Shown here piece by piece: positions 1 through 7,483 of a stretch of DNA of 64,000 nucleotides. The translations under genes and the position numbers were made by a program. The notes beneath the pieces were generated by a model. That model was not told the DNA's origin. It saw only the letters and a program-made list of their open reading frames with translations, and ran no database searches. The first letter of the stretch is position 1; each line of letters starts with the position of its first letter. The stretch is from Oscillospiraceae bacterium (GTDB lineage Bacteria; Bacillota; Clostridia; Oscillospirales; Oscillospiraceae): NCBI GenBank assembly GCA_015068305.1, contig SVKV01000003.1:1-64000 (forward strand), in the 5' to 3' direction.

Positions 1-249
1 AGAATTATCGATTCCATACTTGAGAAGCTGGATACACAGAACTGTGAGGTGAAATGCGTCTCACTTGTAGCGGATGAAAAGACTCTGTGCGAAAGATTAT
101 CAATGGATGTAGAAAGAGGTATTCGCTTTGAAGATGTAATTGAGAGAAGCATAGCAAGAATACCGATGTATCAAACATTGGATACCATTATAATTGATAC
201 AAACGCAAAGGATGTGGCTGTGATTGCCGATGAGATTAAGCAGTTGTAA
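1..249 (+). CDS. P-loop kinase/AAA-like protein, C-terminal fragment (partial)
   Basis: The reading frame is open from base 1, so the gene starts upstream of the window; the first in-frame ATG at 49 is internal. The visible 82 residues have the pattern of the C-terminal part of small nucleotide or shikimate-type kinases: a strand (CVSLVADE), a lid-like helix with CERL, a stretch with IERSIARIP and a last strand (TIIIDTNAK). The Walker A motif would lie outside the window, so substrate cannot be judged. Codon use is AT-rich compared with the chromosomal genes further right, which suggests it lies in an accessory region. Family assignment is by general pattern only. Confidence 0.5.
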   Translation, partial: RIIDSILEKLDTQNCEVKCVSLVADEKTLCERLSMDVERGIRFEDVIERSIARIPMYQTLDTIIIDTNAKDVAVIADEIKQL

Positions 250-255
250 TACTGA

Positions 256-269
256 CAAATTCCAATTTG
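256..269. repeat. Candidate attL core of the mobilizable element
   Basis: The 14-bp palindrome CAAATT-CC-AATTTG sits here. Thirteen of these bases (257-269) recur in the same orientation at 8908-8920, just beyond the integrase gene. Direct repeats with a short internal dyad that bracket an integrase fit tyrosine-recombinase crossover sites. The repeat is short and AT-rich, so chance is possible. Confidence 0.4.
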
Positions 270-326
270 AATTTGTAAAAATCTAATGCTGTTATTACCC
301 TCCATAGGGCATTAACAAAATCCTCC

Positions 327-352
327 AAAACCGTTGCAGTGCAATGGTTTTT
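327..352 (+). terminator. Intrinsic terminator downstream of the kinase fragment
   Basis: An 11-bp stem (327-337 with 341-351, one G-U pair, 3-nt loop) runs into a short T stretch. It lies 78 bp after the stop codon of the kinase fragment and probably ends that transcript. Confidence 0.5.
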
Positions 353-424
353 CGCAGTTTGCTCACCTTATCCCATTATATAATTTCACACTGTTTTACC
401 TTGTCTATGACACCCTATAAGGGC

Positions 425-437
425 AAAAACAAGGGAA
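425..437. repeat. Short arm-like repeat, inverted at the right end
   Basis: The 13-mer AAAAACAAGGGAA recurs in inverted orientation at 8789-8801, and a related CAAGGGAAACT lies at 8819-8829. Both copies are near the element ends, where integrase arm sites would be expected. The sequence is simple, so the role is inferred. Confidence 0.3.
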
Positions 438-465
438 GGAAAATCTGATAAAACGATATAACAGA

Positions 466-504
466 GTGTGGCAATCGGGAACTTGTGACATATGTGCGAA
501 TATA
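466..504. repeat. Left copy of a 39-bp imperfect inverted repeat
   Basis: The reverse complement of this stretch aligns over its whole length, with only a few substitutions and short gaps, to 7417-7455 just upstream of the integrase. Shared blocks include ATATGTCAC, AGTTCC and GATTGCCAC. The two copies face each other across the element and may be arm-type sites for the recombinase or duplicated regulatory DNA. Confidence 0.55.
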
Positions 505-525
505 AAAATCTTGGAGGATTACATA

Positions 526-903
526 ATGGAAAAGTACATTTATAACGAGCAAAACGGTCTTTGGTATGAGTTACAGGGTGATTACTACATCCCCTGTTTG
601 GTGCTGGACGAAGAAGATACTCAACCCATTGGAATGTGGGGCAGAAAGTACCTGCGGCACATAAAGGAACATCGTCCGGTGCTGCACACCACCCTACTTC
701 TCAGTGGTAAACTGAACAGTCACCTTGCTCAGATCGACAACCGGGCAACTGAAATGTTTGACTTACTGGTGAAGCAACTGGCTGAAAAGGAAGGTATTAC
801 CGAACAACTCAAAGCACAGGATCAAATGGCTTGGGTGCAGCGCATGAACAATGTTCGCAACCGGGCAGAAGAAATTGTCAATGCGGAGGTGATCTTCGCA
901 TGA
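526..903 (+). CDS. tnpV: TnpV-family transposon-encoded protein
   Basis: This 125-residue protein matches the TnpV family found as cargo in Clostridial transposons and integrative elements: an aromatic N-terminus ending in DYYIPCL, the block IGMWGRKYLRHIKEH, then LLSGKLNSHLAQID and the C-terminal MAWVQRMNNVRNRAEEIVN. The start at 526 is chosen over an in-frame upstream ATG at 466 because TTGGAGG lies at 511-517 and the family begins here. Its biochemical role is not established. The stop overlaps the start of the next gene (ATGA), suggesting translational coupling. Confidence 0.85.
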   Translation: MEKYIYNEQNGLWYELQGDYYIPCLVLDEEDTQPIGMWGRKYLRHIKEHRPVLHTTLLLSGKLNSHLAQIDNRATEMFDLLVKQLAEKEGITEQLKAQDQMAWVQRMNNVRNRAEEIVNAEVIFA

Positions 904-1163
904 GTATTCTGGAAGAACTGTGGTACGGCAATGTCGAACCTGCTGAATATGATATTTCTCCAAGTAAGGAATACAAAGAGCTGCTTCAGCTAATAAGCCG
1001 GAATGAAGATAAGCTACTTGCTACCATGACAGATGCACAGAAAGAGCTGTTTGTAAAATACGCAGATTGCGTAAGGGAGCATCAAGTCATGGCGGAAAAT
1101 ATGTTATTCCAAAACAGTTTTCGATTGGGTGCAAGGATAATGTTGGAGGTTATGCGTGAATAA
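900..1163 (+). CDS. DUF6809-family small protein
   Basis: This is an 87-residue, mostly helical and acidic protein. The opening MSILEELWYGN and the closing FRLGARIMLEVM are hallmarks of the DUF6809 family, which often follows TnpV in Firmicutes mobile elements. Function is unknown. The start at 900 overlaps the tnpV stop by four bases and is preferred to an in-frame ATG at 831 inside tnpV. Confidence 0.75.
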   Translation: MSILEELWYGNVEPAEYDISPSKEYKELLQLISRNEDKLLATMTDAQKELFVKYADCVREHQVMAENMLFQNSFRLGARIMLEVMRE

Positions 1164-1195
1164 GGGATAGATAGCCACAGAAATCAAATAAGCAG

Positions 1196-1222
1196 AAGGG
1201 TGCCTTGATTCGGGGCACCCTT
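1196..1222 (+). terminator. Terminator after tnpV-DUF6809
   Basis: A perfect 9-bp stem (AAGGGTGCC with GGCACCCTT) with a 9-nt loop begins 32 bp after the DUF6809 stop. The T tract is poor (ATTCATTT), so termination may be partial. Confidence 0.55.
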
Positions 1223-1333
1223 ATTCATTTGAGCATTCTTCTAAATTGGCTGCATAGCAGAAGATTGATGGGTAGATATATAAAATTTCGCATATTCTCT
1301 TTATTTTTGTGAAGTCATGTGGTAATATATTCA

Positions 1334-1490
1334 TGCGACACAAACTGCATAAATTCTTCGATAGGTGTGCATTTTTATCTTGGTAAAAATGCATGCCCGT
1401 TTTCGCATACCTGTCGAGGGAGTGGAAGTTTGTGTCGCAGCAAATGGGGCTGTGCGTTTTTCGTGCGCAGCTTCGGCTGCGCACTTTTTA
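1334..1490 (+). ncRNA. Candidate structured RNA with nested stems and its own terminator
   Basis: Three stems are nested: a perfect 13-bp outer stem (1334-1346 with 1427-1439), a 12-bp middle stem (1359-1370 with 1405-1416) and a 7-bp inner hairpin (1371-1377 with 1384-1390). The middle stem has two wobbles that are G-U on the plus strand but A-C on the minus strand, which favours a plus-strand RNA. A second hairpin (1436-1441 with 1449-1454, then TTTTT) would compete with the outer stem. A 9-bp stem with a TTCG loop at 1463-1484 followed by TTTTT is an excellent terminator. I do not recognise the RNA family. No protein is supported here. Confidence 0.45.
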
Positions 1491-1525
1491 CTTGTAGATA
1501 AGTGAAATGAATGGAGGCCGTCAAC

Positions 1526-3820
1526 ATGAACATGAAACAAATCATTTCGTTGTTACTATCTTTTGTGATGGTATTAGGAATGCTTTCTGGCTGCGGCAAT
1601 AACCAACCGAAGACTACCGATCCTGCGCAAAATACAGCACCGAGCCAAACAGAGGAATCGTCGGTTCAGAATACAACAGAGCCGGATACCACGGAGCCTG
1701 TTGTCGAAGAACAGCCAGAAACCATAAAGGCACGGGAGATGGGCTTGATTCCGGCGGAGTGGGATGACAATTTGTCAGTTGAAGCTGATTTTGCTGGATT
1801 CAATCAACTGATGACTTCCTTGATTACGGTGTGTGACGAATCCGCTTTGTCCATATGGAATGAAAATGTAGATACTTCTGCATTCCCACAGCGAAATATG
1901 CGGCGGGATGATGGCCTTGTTCTGCTGATGCTTGCGGCGGAATCTCTGGGCTGGAATGTTTACAATGCTCGTGAGTATGAATACTGCACGGAGGAGCAAT
2001 ACAACTTTGGACAAGGAAATGAACAGTTCTCTTGGGATTACCCCTACTGTGACGCAGAAAGGGAAACAACCTTGTTCTTTGGACCTGATGATCCGGACGA
2101 ACCTCTTGGTAATGTCCCGGGGGCTGCTCTCTACTGGATGCAGCGGCGCATGGATTTGAGTCAGCGAGTACATTTTTTCGATCATAACGGCGATTTGAAT
2201 TTCCATTTTGATCAGCAGCTTACCCGTGAGGCCGCGATTGCAGCAGTGGTACGCCTGTACAACTCTGAAACACTGGGTTACTATGATTATTTAGTGGAAC
2301 GGGTCCCCACAGAAGCTGACGAAGCACTTTTCGCGGAAGTGGAAACGGTCAAGCAGGCGATACTCAACAACATGGACGATATGCCCTGTGAGGGAACGGC
2401 GTACTATGTTTCCAATCACGGCAACGACGAAAATGACGGTCTTTCTCCTGAAACGGCGTGGGCAAGTCTGGAAAAGGCGAGTGTTGCCGAACTGAACCCC
2501 GGTGACGGCGTCTATTTCGAGCGCGGCGGACTCTGGCGCGGACAGCTTATCGCCCAGGACGGCGTGATCTACTCCGCCTACGGCGAGGGCGAGAAGCCAA
2601 AGCTCTACGCTTCGCCCGAGAATGGAGCAAACCCCGAAAAATGGTTACTATTGGAGGGAACGGACAACATCTGGGTCTATCACATGGACATGATGGATTG
2701 CGGCGCTCTTGTTTTCAACGATGGGGAAAACTGGGCAGTAAAGGTCACGCCCTATTATGACGGTGGGTATCTCTCCACCATTCACGAGGGACAGCCCTTT
2801 GATGTCGAAACCGAACTTACGGAAGACCTGATGTTCTTCTCGGAAGTAGACAGCATTATTTACGAAAACGGCAAGCCTTTCCCGGCAAATGCAGCATCGG
2901 GAAATATGTTTGGAACAGAAGAGGAATGTATAGGTACGCTTTATCTGCGCTGTGATGCAGGGAATCCCGGCGAAGTGTTTGACAGCATTGAATTTATGGT
3001 TCGGCGTGCAAACATTCTCTGTGCTGAGGATAATGTATTTCATAATCTGTGCTTGAAATACACCGGTGATATGGGAATAGCACCGAATTTCGCTAATACG
3101 ATTACAAGAAGCACGGTATCTTTTTGCGAGATGGGGTGGATGGGCGGCTCCATCGCAAGCTATGAATCAAACTTCACAGAAGACGGTACTTTCAGTCCCG
3201 GCGGCGGTGCTCTTATATTGACAGGGAATATCGATTATTATTCTGTAACGGACTGCTATTTTTATCAGCATCTTGATGCTGCAATGACCCATCAGGATAC
3301 GGCACCTGACGAGGAACGGGGCGAAATAATCGAGCCAAGGCTTCAGCAAAATATTACTTATGCTCGTAACATAGTGGAATACACAGATATGCCCGTAGAG
3401 ATATTCTACGACCTCAAAGGATATGTAGATCCGGAAATGTACAGGATGAAGAATGTTCTGGTCGAGGGTAACTATTTCCTCTATACGGGATATGGCTGGG
3501 CAAGTAAACAGTACAATAAGGAGAAGGACAGTGCTGCCTATCAGGGACACGCGCAACCCAACGCTGCTGAGAATTTCCGCATTATAAACAATGTATTTTA
3601 CCTGAGCACCGGTTCGCTCATCAACACCGGCGCTCCGAAAGAATGGCAGCCTGTTCTTGACGGAAACACCTATGTGCAGCATGAAGGCGGTGTTTTGGCA
3701 TACTGGACAACGGACGATGGGTATGGTCATCCCGAAACGTTCATTTATGAAAGCGCAACTGCGCTGGATATTATCTATAATATTTTGGGTGACGAGAATG
3801 GAGTAATTCTGGAGGATTAA
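1526..3820 (+). CDS. Lipoprotein with a probable right-handed beta-helix domain
   Basis: This 764-residue protein begins with a lysine, a hydrophobic stretch and the lipobox LSGC (Cys23), followed by a Ser/Thr/Pro/Gln/Glu-rich linker to about residue 65, so it should be anchored outside the membrane. From about residue 295 (YYVSNHGNDENDGLSPETAW) the sequence has the entry typical of parallel beta-helix proteins of the pectate-lyase-like fold, then repeated short strands rich in N, V and I. A carbohydrate-binding or cleaving role is plausible but no catalytic residues can be named. GGAGG at 1513-1517 lies 8 nt before the ATG at 1526; the ATG at 1511 overlaps that site and is unlikely. It is cargo of the mobile element. 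Confidence 0.65.
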   Translation: MNMKQIISLLLSFVMVLGMLSGCGNNQPKTTDPAQNTAPSQTEESSVQNTTEPDTTEPVVEEQPETIKAREMGLIPAEWDDNLSVEADFAGFNQLMTSLITVCDESALSIWNENVDTSAFPQRNMRRDDGLVLLMLAAESLGWNVYNAREYEYCTEEQYNFGQGNEQFSWDYPYCDAERETTLFFGPDDPDEPLGNVPGAALYWMQRRMDLSQRVHFFDHNGDLNFHFDQQLTREAAIAAVVRLYNSETLGYYDYLVERVPTEADEALFAEVETVKQAILNNMDDMPCEGTAYYVSNHGNDENDGLSPETAWASLEKASVAELNPGDGVYFERGGLWRGQLIAQDGVIYSAYGEGEKPKLYASPENGANPEKWLLLEGTDNIWVYHMDMMDCGALVFNDGENWAVKVTPYYDGGYLSTIHEGQPFDVETELTEDLMFFSEVDSIIYENGKPFPANAASGNMFGTEEECIGTLYLRCDAGNPGEVFDSIEFMVRRANILCAEDNVFHNLCLKYTGDMGIAPNFANTITRSTVSFCEMGWMGGSIASYESNFTEDGTFSPGGGALILTGNIDYYSVTDCYFYQHLDAAMTHQDTAPDEERGEIIEPRLQQNITYARNIVEYTDMPVEIFYDLKGYVDPEMYRMKNVLVEGNYFLYTGYGWASKQYNKEKDSAAYQGHAQPNAAENFRIINNVFYLSTGSLINTGAPKEWQPVLDGNTYVQHEGGVLAYWTTDDGYGHPETFIYESATALDIIYNILGDENGVILED

Positions 3821-3912
3821 CATACCATTGCATTTATGAATTGAAATCCTTTCCCCTTGTTCAACTTTCTGGATCCAAAGAAGGGAAATCGGGTCTAAAA
3901 TTTAACTGCGAG

Positions 3913-3946
3913 GCCTGGGACGATACGTTGTGCGTCCCAGGCTTTT
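3913..3946 (+). terminator. Terminator after the lipoprotein gene
   Basis: A perfect 10-bp stem (3913-3922 with 3933-3942) is followed by TTTT. It lies about 90 bp after the lipoprotein stop. The rest of the 3821-4050 gap shows nothing else that I can support. Confidence 0.8.
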
Positions 3947-4050
3947 CTATCGGCTACAAACCGGAAGTCTACGGAGATATGATTCTGCATGGGTAATATG
4001 AATTGCCCCAGAACACTTTACGATGTGATAGAGTGTTCGGGGGACGTTCT

Positions 4051-4344
4051 TTACTTGGCGCTTTGGAAATTATCAGAACGCTTTGCTGTTTTTCTGGCAT
4101 TGGCTTTGCGTTCCTCACTATACGGTGCTGTCAAGCGAATACTGATTCTGCTTTTGTCGATCTCGAAGCGCAGGCCGCCTTGCTCGTCATCGTCGGTCTG
4201 CTGGCACAATTCCGGGAATTTGGCTGCGTATTTAAGCAGACGCTTTTTCAGCTTGGTATCGTGGGTGTAGACCTCCGCAATAGGGTCTTTGGCATTGTAA
4301 TATACTTCCGTGACTTTCTGTTTCTTGGTAAGTCCTGTTCTCAT
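4051..4344 (-). CDS. Small hypothetical protein downstream of the relaxase
   Basis: This 97-residue basic protein starts MRTGLTKKQKVTEVYYN and is mainly charged helix; I do not recognise a named domain. The start at 4344 is set by AAAAAAGGAGG a few bases upstream; the longer open frame up to 4437 has no such site. It lies downstream of the relaxase gene in the same direction and may be an accessory mobilization protein, but that rests only on position. Confidence 0.55.
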   Translation of the reverse strand: MRTGLTKKQKVTEVYYNAKDPIAEVYTHDTKLKKRLLKYAAKFPELCQQTDDDEQGGLRFEIDKSRISIRLTAPYSEERKANARKTAKRSDNFQSAK

Positions 4345-4504
4345 GGAAAATCCTCCTTTTTTGTGAATTTTTCTCGGCTCTTGAACCGGGAAAAAGGGGT
4401 CGTTTTCCGCTGGGATTGCCTTAGATAATGTCTGCATCGTTTAGATTGCTCCCATCGGGTAATTTGCGTTTTTCTCGGGTCTTGAGCTAATTTCACTATG
4501 TAAG

Positions 4505-4545
4505 CACCGCCAGCGGAATTTCTTCCGCTGAGCGGTGTGTTTTTT
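4505..4545. terminator. Hairpin between the relaxase and the downstream small gene
   Basis: A 14-bp stem with one bulged A (4505-4518 with 4523-4537) has a 4-nt loop. A T run at 4540-4545 lies on the plus-strand side. On the minus strand it may attenuate read-through from the relaxase gene; the orientation of its action is unclear. Confidence 0.4.
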
Positions 4546-4555
4546 GTTGTCAAAG

Positions 4556-5965
4556 TTACCGTTCGTAATCCCGATTTCTGTTCCTGGGTTTCTTCCGACC
4601 TTCCTCTTGAAGCCTGCGAAGCTGTTCCCGGACACTTTGCTTCTCGGGCGGCTTTTCTGTGGGCCGTTTCTTTTCCTGCATCGACCGTTCCCATTCAGCA
4701 AGGTCTCGGTTATACTGGCTGACGATCTTTTCTGCCTTTCGATAGGTAGCTGTGAATGCCTGCACATCGGGATAGCCGTCCTCTTCCAAAATGGTGGGCA
4801 GTGCGTCGAGTTCTTCCCGGATGGTCTGTTCCAGTTTCTGAATTTCCTGTTCCAGTGCTTTGCGCTCCTTGCCTTTGAATATGCCCTTTACATCGGCAAG
4901 TTGTGCTTTCAGCCTGGGCAGTTCAGTATCCTGCATCTGCCGGATGTGCTTCGCCTTGTCCTGCACCTTGATCATCAGCTTCTGCATTTTGCGGAACTCC
5001 GCTATGTCCATATTCAGCACTGGCTTGGGCGGCATTGCTTTCTCCCGGATCATGCCTTGCAGCAGTTCCTTTGCTGTGCGGACGATCTTTCGGAACAGTT
5101 CCGGTAGCCAGCCATGCTTAGTCACGGAGTCTGCAGCCTTGTTGTGGATCTCCTCGTTTTTCAGTTCGATGATGGTTTCCTCCGCAATACCGGACAGTAA
5201 TGCCATGTCCGCTGTGCGGTTCCATTCCTGCCTTGCGGCATTGTCCGCTTCGATCTCTGCCGCCTTTGGGTTGTTCTTGCCGATCTTCTTGGTGGCAAGA
5301 TACACACCGTTGGGGTCGAACACCCGGAGCTGTTGCGCCGGGTCGGAGATATGGCGATTGATCAAATCGGTATAGATTTCTTTCAAATTGTGTAGAAAGC
5401 CTTTGTCCTTGAACCGTTCATCCTTGGGGGTGAACATATGCTGTTCGTAGATTTCACCTTTCTTGATGACCGTGCATCCCGGTCTGATTTTTCCATCCTC
5501 TCCGGAAAGTTCTTTCTTGGTGCGTACTCGCTTGCCGGTCTCGTCGTAGAACACGCTGCGGCTGGCGATCTTGATATCCGGCTCCGGCAGAAGTGTCCGT
5601 TCACTGAATATCAGGTGTATGTGGTAGTTGGTCTTGCGTTTGTTGTGGTGGAGTGCGCTGACGCATTCTACACCATACCGCTTGTGAAATACCTCTGTAA
5701 ATTCCTTCAGAACCTGCTGGGGGTCATAGGTGGTGTACACTTCCGGCAGAGCAATGATCAGTTCTCTTGCTTCGATGCACTTACCCTCTGTACCGAAGCG
5801 CCGGAACTCCTGCTGACTTTCAAAGGCCAGGTTTTTCCAGAACTCCATATCTGCGGTTTGGTAAGTTGCGTATAGGTTTTCCTGCCTGTCGGGGCTGGAA
5901 ATATAGTCGATTCTTCCCTTAACATTCGGCAGCTTTGACATTCGGATAAAGCTGTGCCGTGCCAT
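4556..5965 (-). CDS. mobA: MobA/MobL-family relaxase
   Basis: The 469-residue protein should nick the element's transfer origin, stay bound to the 5' end and lead the strand into a recipient through a helper's conjugation machinery. The N-terminal half carries the MobA/MobL relaxase signature: RMSKLPNVKGRIDYI near residue 8, the metal-binding NYHIHLIFSE around residues 114-123, and RVFDPNGVYLATKK. From about residue 300 it becomes a long charged coiled coil ending in a very basic tail, as is usual in these proteins. The start at 5965 has GGGAGA upstream. The candidate oriT lies just upstream at 6200-6290. Confidence 0.9.
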   Translation of the reverse strand: MARHSFIRMSKLPNVKGRIDYISSPDRQENLYATYQTADMEFWKNLAFESQQEFRRFGTEGKCIEARELIIALPEVYTTYDPQQVLKEFTEVFHKRYGVECVSALHHNKRKTNYHIHLIFSERTLLPEPDIKIASRSVFYDETGKRVRTKKELSGEDGKIRPGCTVIKKGEIYEQHMFTPKDERFKDKGFLHNLKEIYTDLINRHISDPAQQLRVFDPNGVYLATKKIGKNNPKAAEIEADNAARQEWNRTADMALLSGIAEETIIELKNEEIHNKAADSVTKHGWLPELFRKIVRTAKELLQGMIREKAMPPKPVLNMDIAEFRKMQKLMIKVQDKAKHIRQMQDTELPRLKAQLADVKGIFKGKERKALEQEIQKLEQTIREELDALPTILEEDGYPDVQAFTATYRKAEKIVSQYNRDLAEWERSMQEKKRPTEKPPEKQSVREQLRRLQEEGRKKPRNRNRDYER

Positions 5966-6074
5966 ATATCATCTCCCGTTCTTTCGTTGATTTCTCGTTT
6001 TCTCTGGCTCCCGTCCGTGCTTGGTCTCGTTCGTTCTCTCTCGTTTCCCCGTCGTTCTCCCCGCGTTCTCTTTT

Positions 6075-6095
6075 GCAACTGCATTATGCAGTTGC
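6075..6095. repeat. Palindrome upstream of mobA
   Basis: Ten-base arms GCAACTGCAT and ATGCAGTTGC flank one central base. A second hairpin (GGAAATTG and CAATTTCC, 6131-6138 with 6145-6152) lies close by. Both are in the non-coding leader of mobA (5966-6289) and may be binding sites for the relaxase or a regulator. Confidence 0.45.
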
Positions 6096-6199
6096 GCTGT
6101 TTTGGGTGCCGCAGCAGCCGGAACAGCAATGGAAATTGCTGCGGCAATTTCCGCTGGATCATAGCGCAGTTTACGCCCACGAAGCTATGTTCCAGGCTC

Positions 6200-6290
6200 C
6201 CGGCAGGGCGAAATACCGCTTGAACAAATCATCAGATTTGTGCGAGGGGTGTATTTCGCTCTCAAGCGCCGAGGGCTTCTGAGAGGTACT
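6200..6290. other. Candidate origin of transfer (oriT)
   Basis: Nested inverted repeats lie directly upstream of mobA: GCGAAATAC at 6208-6216 with GTATTTCGC at 6251-6259, enclosing a 7-bp hairpin (6224-6230 with 6235-6241, loop ATCA). A third dyad, CTCTCA with TGAGAG, spans 6259-6285. On the minus strand the outer arm runs into CGCCCTGCC, resembling the CGCCCT core of MOBQ-type nic sites. Position and structure suit an oriT; the nic site itself is inferred. Confidence 0.5.
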
Positions 6291-6505
6291 CATTCGATCC
6301 TCCGCACATCGTTCTGAACCAAAAGGTTTCGTCCCTGGTTGACCTCCATGAATCGCTCCAGGGCATCCTTACGGATGATGGTCTTGCGTCCCACCTTGAG
6401 GACAGGCAGTTTGCCCCAGTCAATCAGTTTCCGCATGGTATTGCGTCCGATCCCGGTGCTTTCCGCCGCTTCTTCAATGGTTAGTCCCATTTTGCCTACG
6501 CTCAT
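6290..6505 (-). CDS. Excisionase-like helix-turn-helix DNA-binding protein
   Basis: This 71-residue protein has the MerR-like winged-helix pattern of excisionase-family proteins: LTIEEAAESTGIGRNTMRKLIDWGKLPVLKVGRK, with IRKDALERFM after the wing. Such proteins bend DNA at element ends to favour excision or regulate mobilization genes. The start at 6505 is chosen because AAGGAGGT lies 8 bases upstream; the open frame continues to 6595 but crosses the promoter. It is divergent from the XRE repressor and sits upstream of oriT and mobA. Confidence 0.8.
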   Translation of the reverse strand: MSVGKMGLTIEEAAESTGIGRNTMRKLIDWGKLPVLKVGRKTIIRKDALERFMEVNQGRNLLVQNDVRRIE

Positions 6506-6533
6506 TTCGCTTACCTCCTTGTTGAAATACTCG

Positions 6534-6652
6534 TTTTGCAACGGTTGTACCATTATTATACTTAGTTTGCTATTATCTGTCAACGCATTTTGCAACGATG
6601 TATGTGAATAAACTTAAAACAATATGGAAATATCTATTGCAAATTGCAACGG
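6534..6652. promoter_or_regulatory. Three TTGCAACG operator-like repeats in the divergent control region
   Basis: TTTTGCAACG occurs at 6534-6543 and 6588-6597 and ATTGCAACGG at 6643-6652. The first lies just downstream of the excisionase promoter, the second just upstream of its -35 box and the third in the spacer of the repressor promoter. They are candidate sites for the adjacent XRE protein; the binding itself is inferred. Confidence 0.55.
6555..6583 (-). promoter_or_regulatory. Consensus promoter of the excisionase-like gene
   Basis: On the minus strand, TTGACA (6578-6583) and TATAAT (6555-6560) are separated by 17 bp, a perfect sigma-A promoter. It is flanked by TTTTGCAACG repeats. Confidence 0.85.
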
Positions 6653-6665
6653 CATGTGCTACAAT
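6637..6665 (+). promoter_or_regulatory. Promoter of the XRE repressor gene
   Basis: TTGCAA (6637-6642) and TACAAT (6660-6665) are 17 bp apart, 24 bp before the repressor start. One operator-like repeat lies in the spacer, which fits autoregulation. Confidence 0.65.
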
Positions 6666-6689
6666 GATGTCAACGGAGGTGAAAAGCCT

Positions 6690-7343
6690 ATGAATGAACC
6701 AAATGTGTTCACCGCAAAACAAGTCGGTGAGAGAGTCAAGGAGAGAAGAACGGAACTGAATCTTTCCATGGGCGATCTCGGCAAACGACTTGGTGTAAAC
6801 AAATCCACCATACAGCGCTATGAATCCAAGGGTGTTGATCCTGAGAAACGGTATCTTGTCATTTCCCTGGCAGACGCACTTCTGACAACCCCGGAGTGGC
6901 TGACCGGACTTTCCGAAGATAAGGAATATGACGGTTACACCAAATGTTGCATGGAACTGGACGAGCATATCAAAGACTTTCTAAAAGAAATGGACAGTGT
7001 TGTGGGGACGGAAGCCTACCAAAGTTTCCTCACCGGACATCTGTGCAGCCTTATTGATTTGTTCTCTATCTACTCGGTACATTTCGCAAGAGCTATGCGA
7101 AAAGCCGATGAGGTTGCGACAGACGAAGGACTGAAGGAATCTTTGACCCGGTATGCCATTGAGTCCGGTGCTATTGTAGAACGGGTTTATCAGAAAGAGA
7201 TGGAACCTATCATCGAGGACATGAAGCGTTACCTGGATGGACTGTTACATATCTACGACGAAGGCCGTACCAACGTCAAGATCGGTGACATCCACCGAAT
7301 CAAGTACGATGCACGGAAGCGGTTGGAAGGCGCAGAGGACTAA
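6690..7343 (+). CDS. XRE-family transcriptional regulator of the element
   Basis: The 217-residue protein has a Cro/CI-type helix-turn-helix at about residues 11-65 (VKERRTELNLSMGDLGKRLGVNKSTIQRYE), including the STIQRYE recognition region, followed by a helical C-terminal domain I do not recognise. It most likely represses the divergent excisionase/mobilization promoter. The start at 6690 is set by GGAGGTG at 6675-6681; the frame is open to an ATG at 6624, but that lies upstream of the promoter. Confidence 0.8.
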   Translation: MNEPNVFTAKQVGERVKERRTELNLSMGDLGKRLGVNKSTIQRYESKGVDPEKRYLVISLADALLTTPEWLTGLSEDKEYDGYTKCCMELDEHIKDFLKEMDSVVGTEAYQSFLTGHLCSLIDLFSIYSVHFARAMRKADEVATDEGLKESLTRYAIESGAIVERVYQKEMEPIIEDMKRYLDGLLHIYDEGRTNVKIGDIHRIKYDARKRLEGAED

Positions 7344-7416
7344 CCGTGGCACCTTATAAACTGAATAAGTAAGGAAAAGGCCGATTGGTAACCCAACCGG
7401 CAAATGTGACACAATT

Positions 7417-7455
7417 TATATCACGCACAGCATATGTCACAGTTCCGATTGCCAC
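7417..7455. repeat. Right copy of the 39-bp imperfect inverted repeat
   Basis: This is the partner of 466-504 in opposite orientation. It lies 28 bp before the integrase start and contains its own dyad of TGTGAC and GTCACA (from 7405). It may be a recombinase arm site or part of the integrase control region. Confidence 0.55.
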
Positions 7456-7483
7456 GGATAAGAAAGGAGACTAAGTATTATCT

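Noticed and set aside
1221..1599. Small minus-strand frames over the nested-stem element
   Set aside because: The three frames overlap one another and the hairpins, have no convincing start sites, and the wobble pattern supports a plus-strand RNA.
5758..6180. Minus-strand frame covering the mobA leader and start
   Set aside because: It overlaps mobA out of frame and crosses the palindromes; no ribosome site or family motif.
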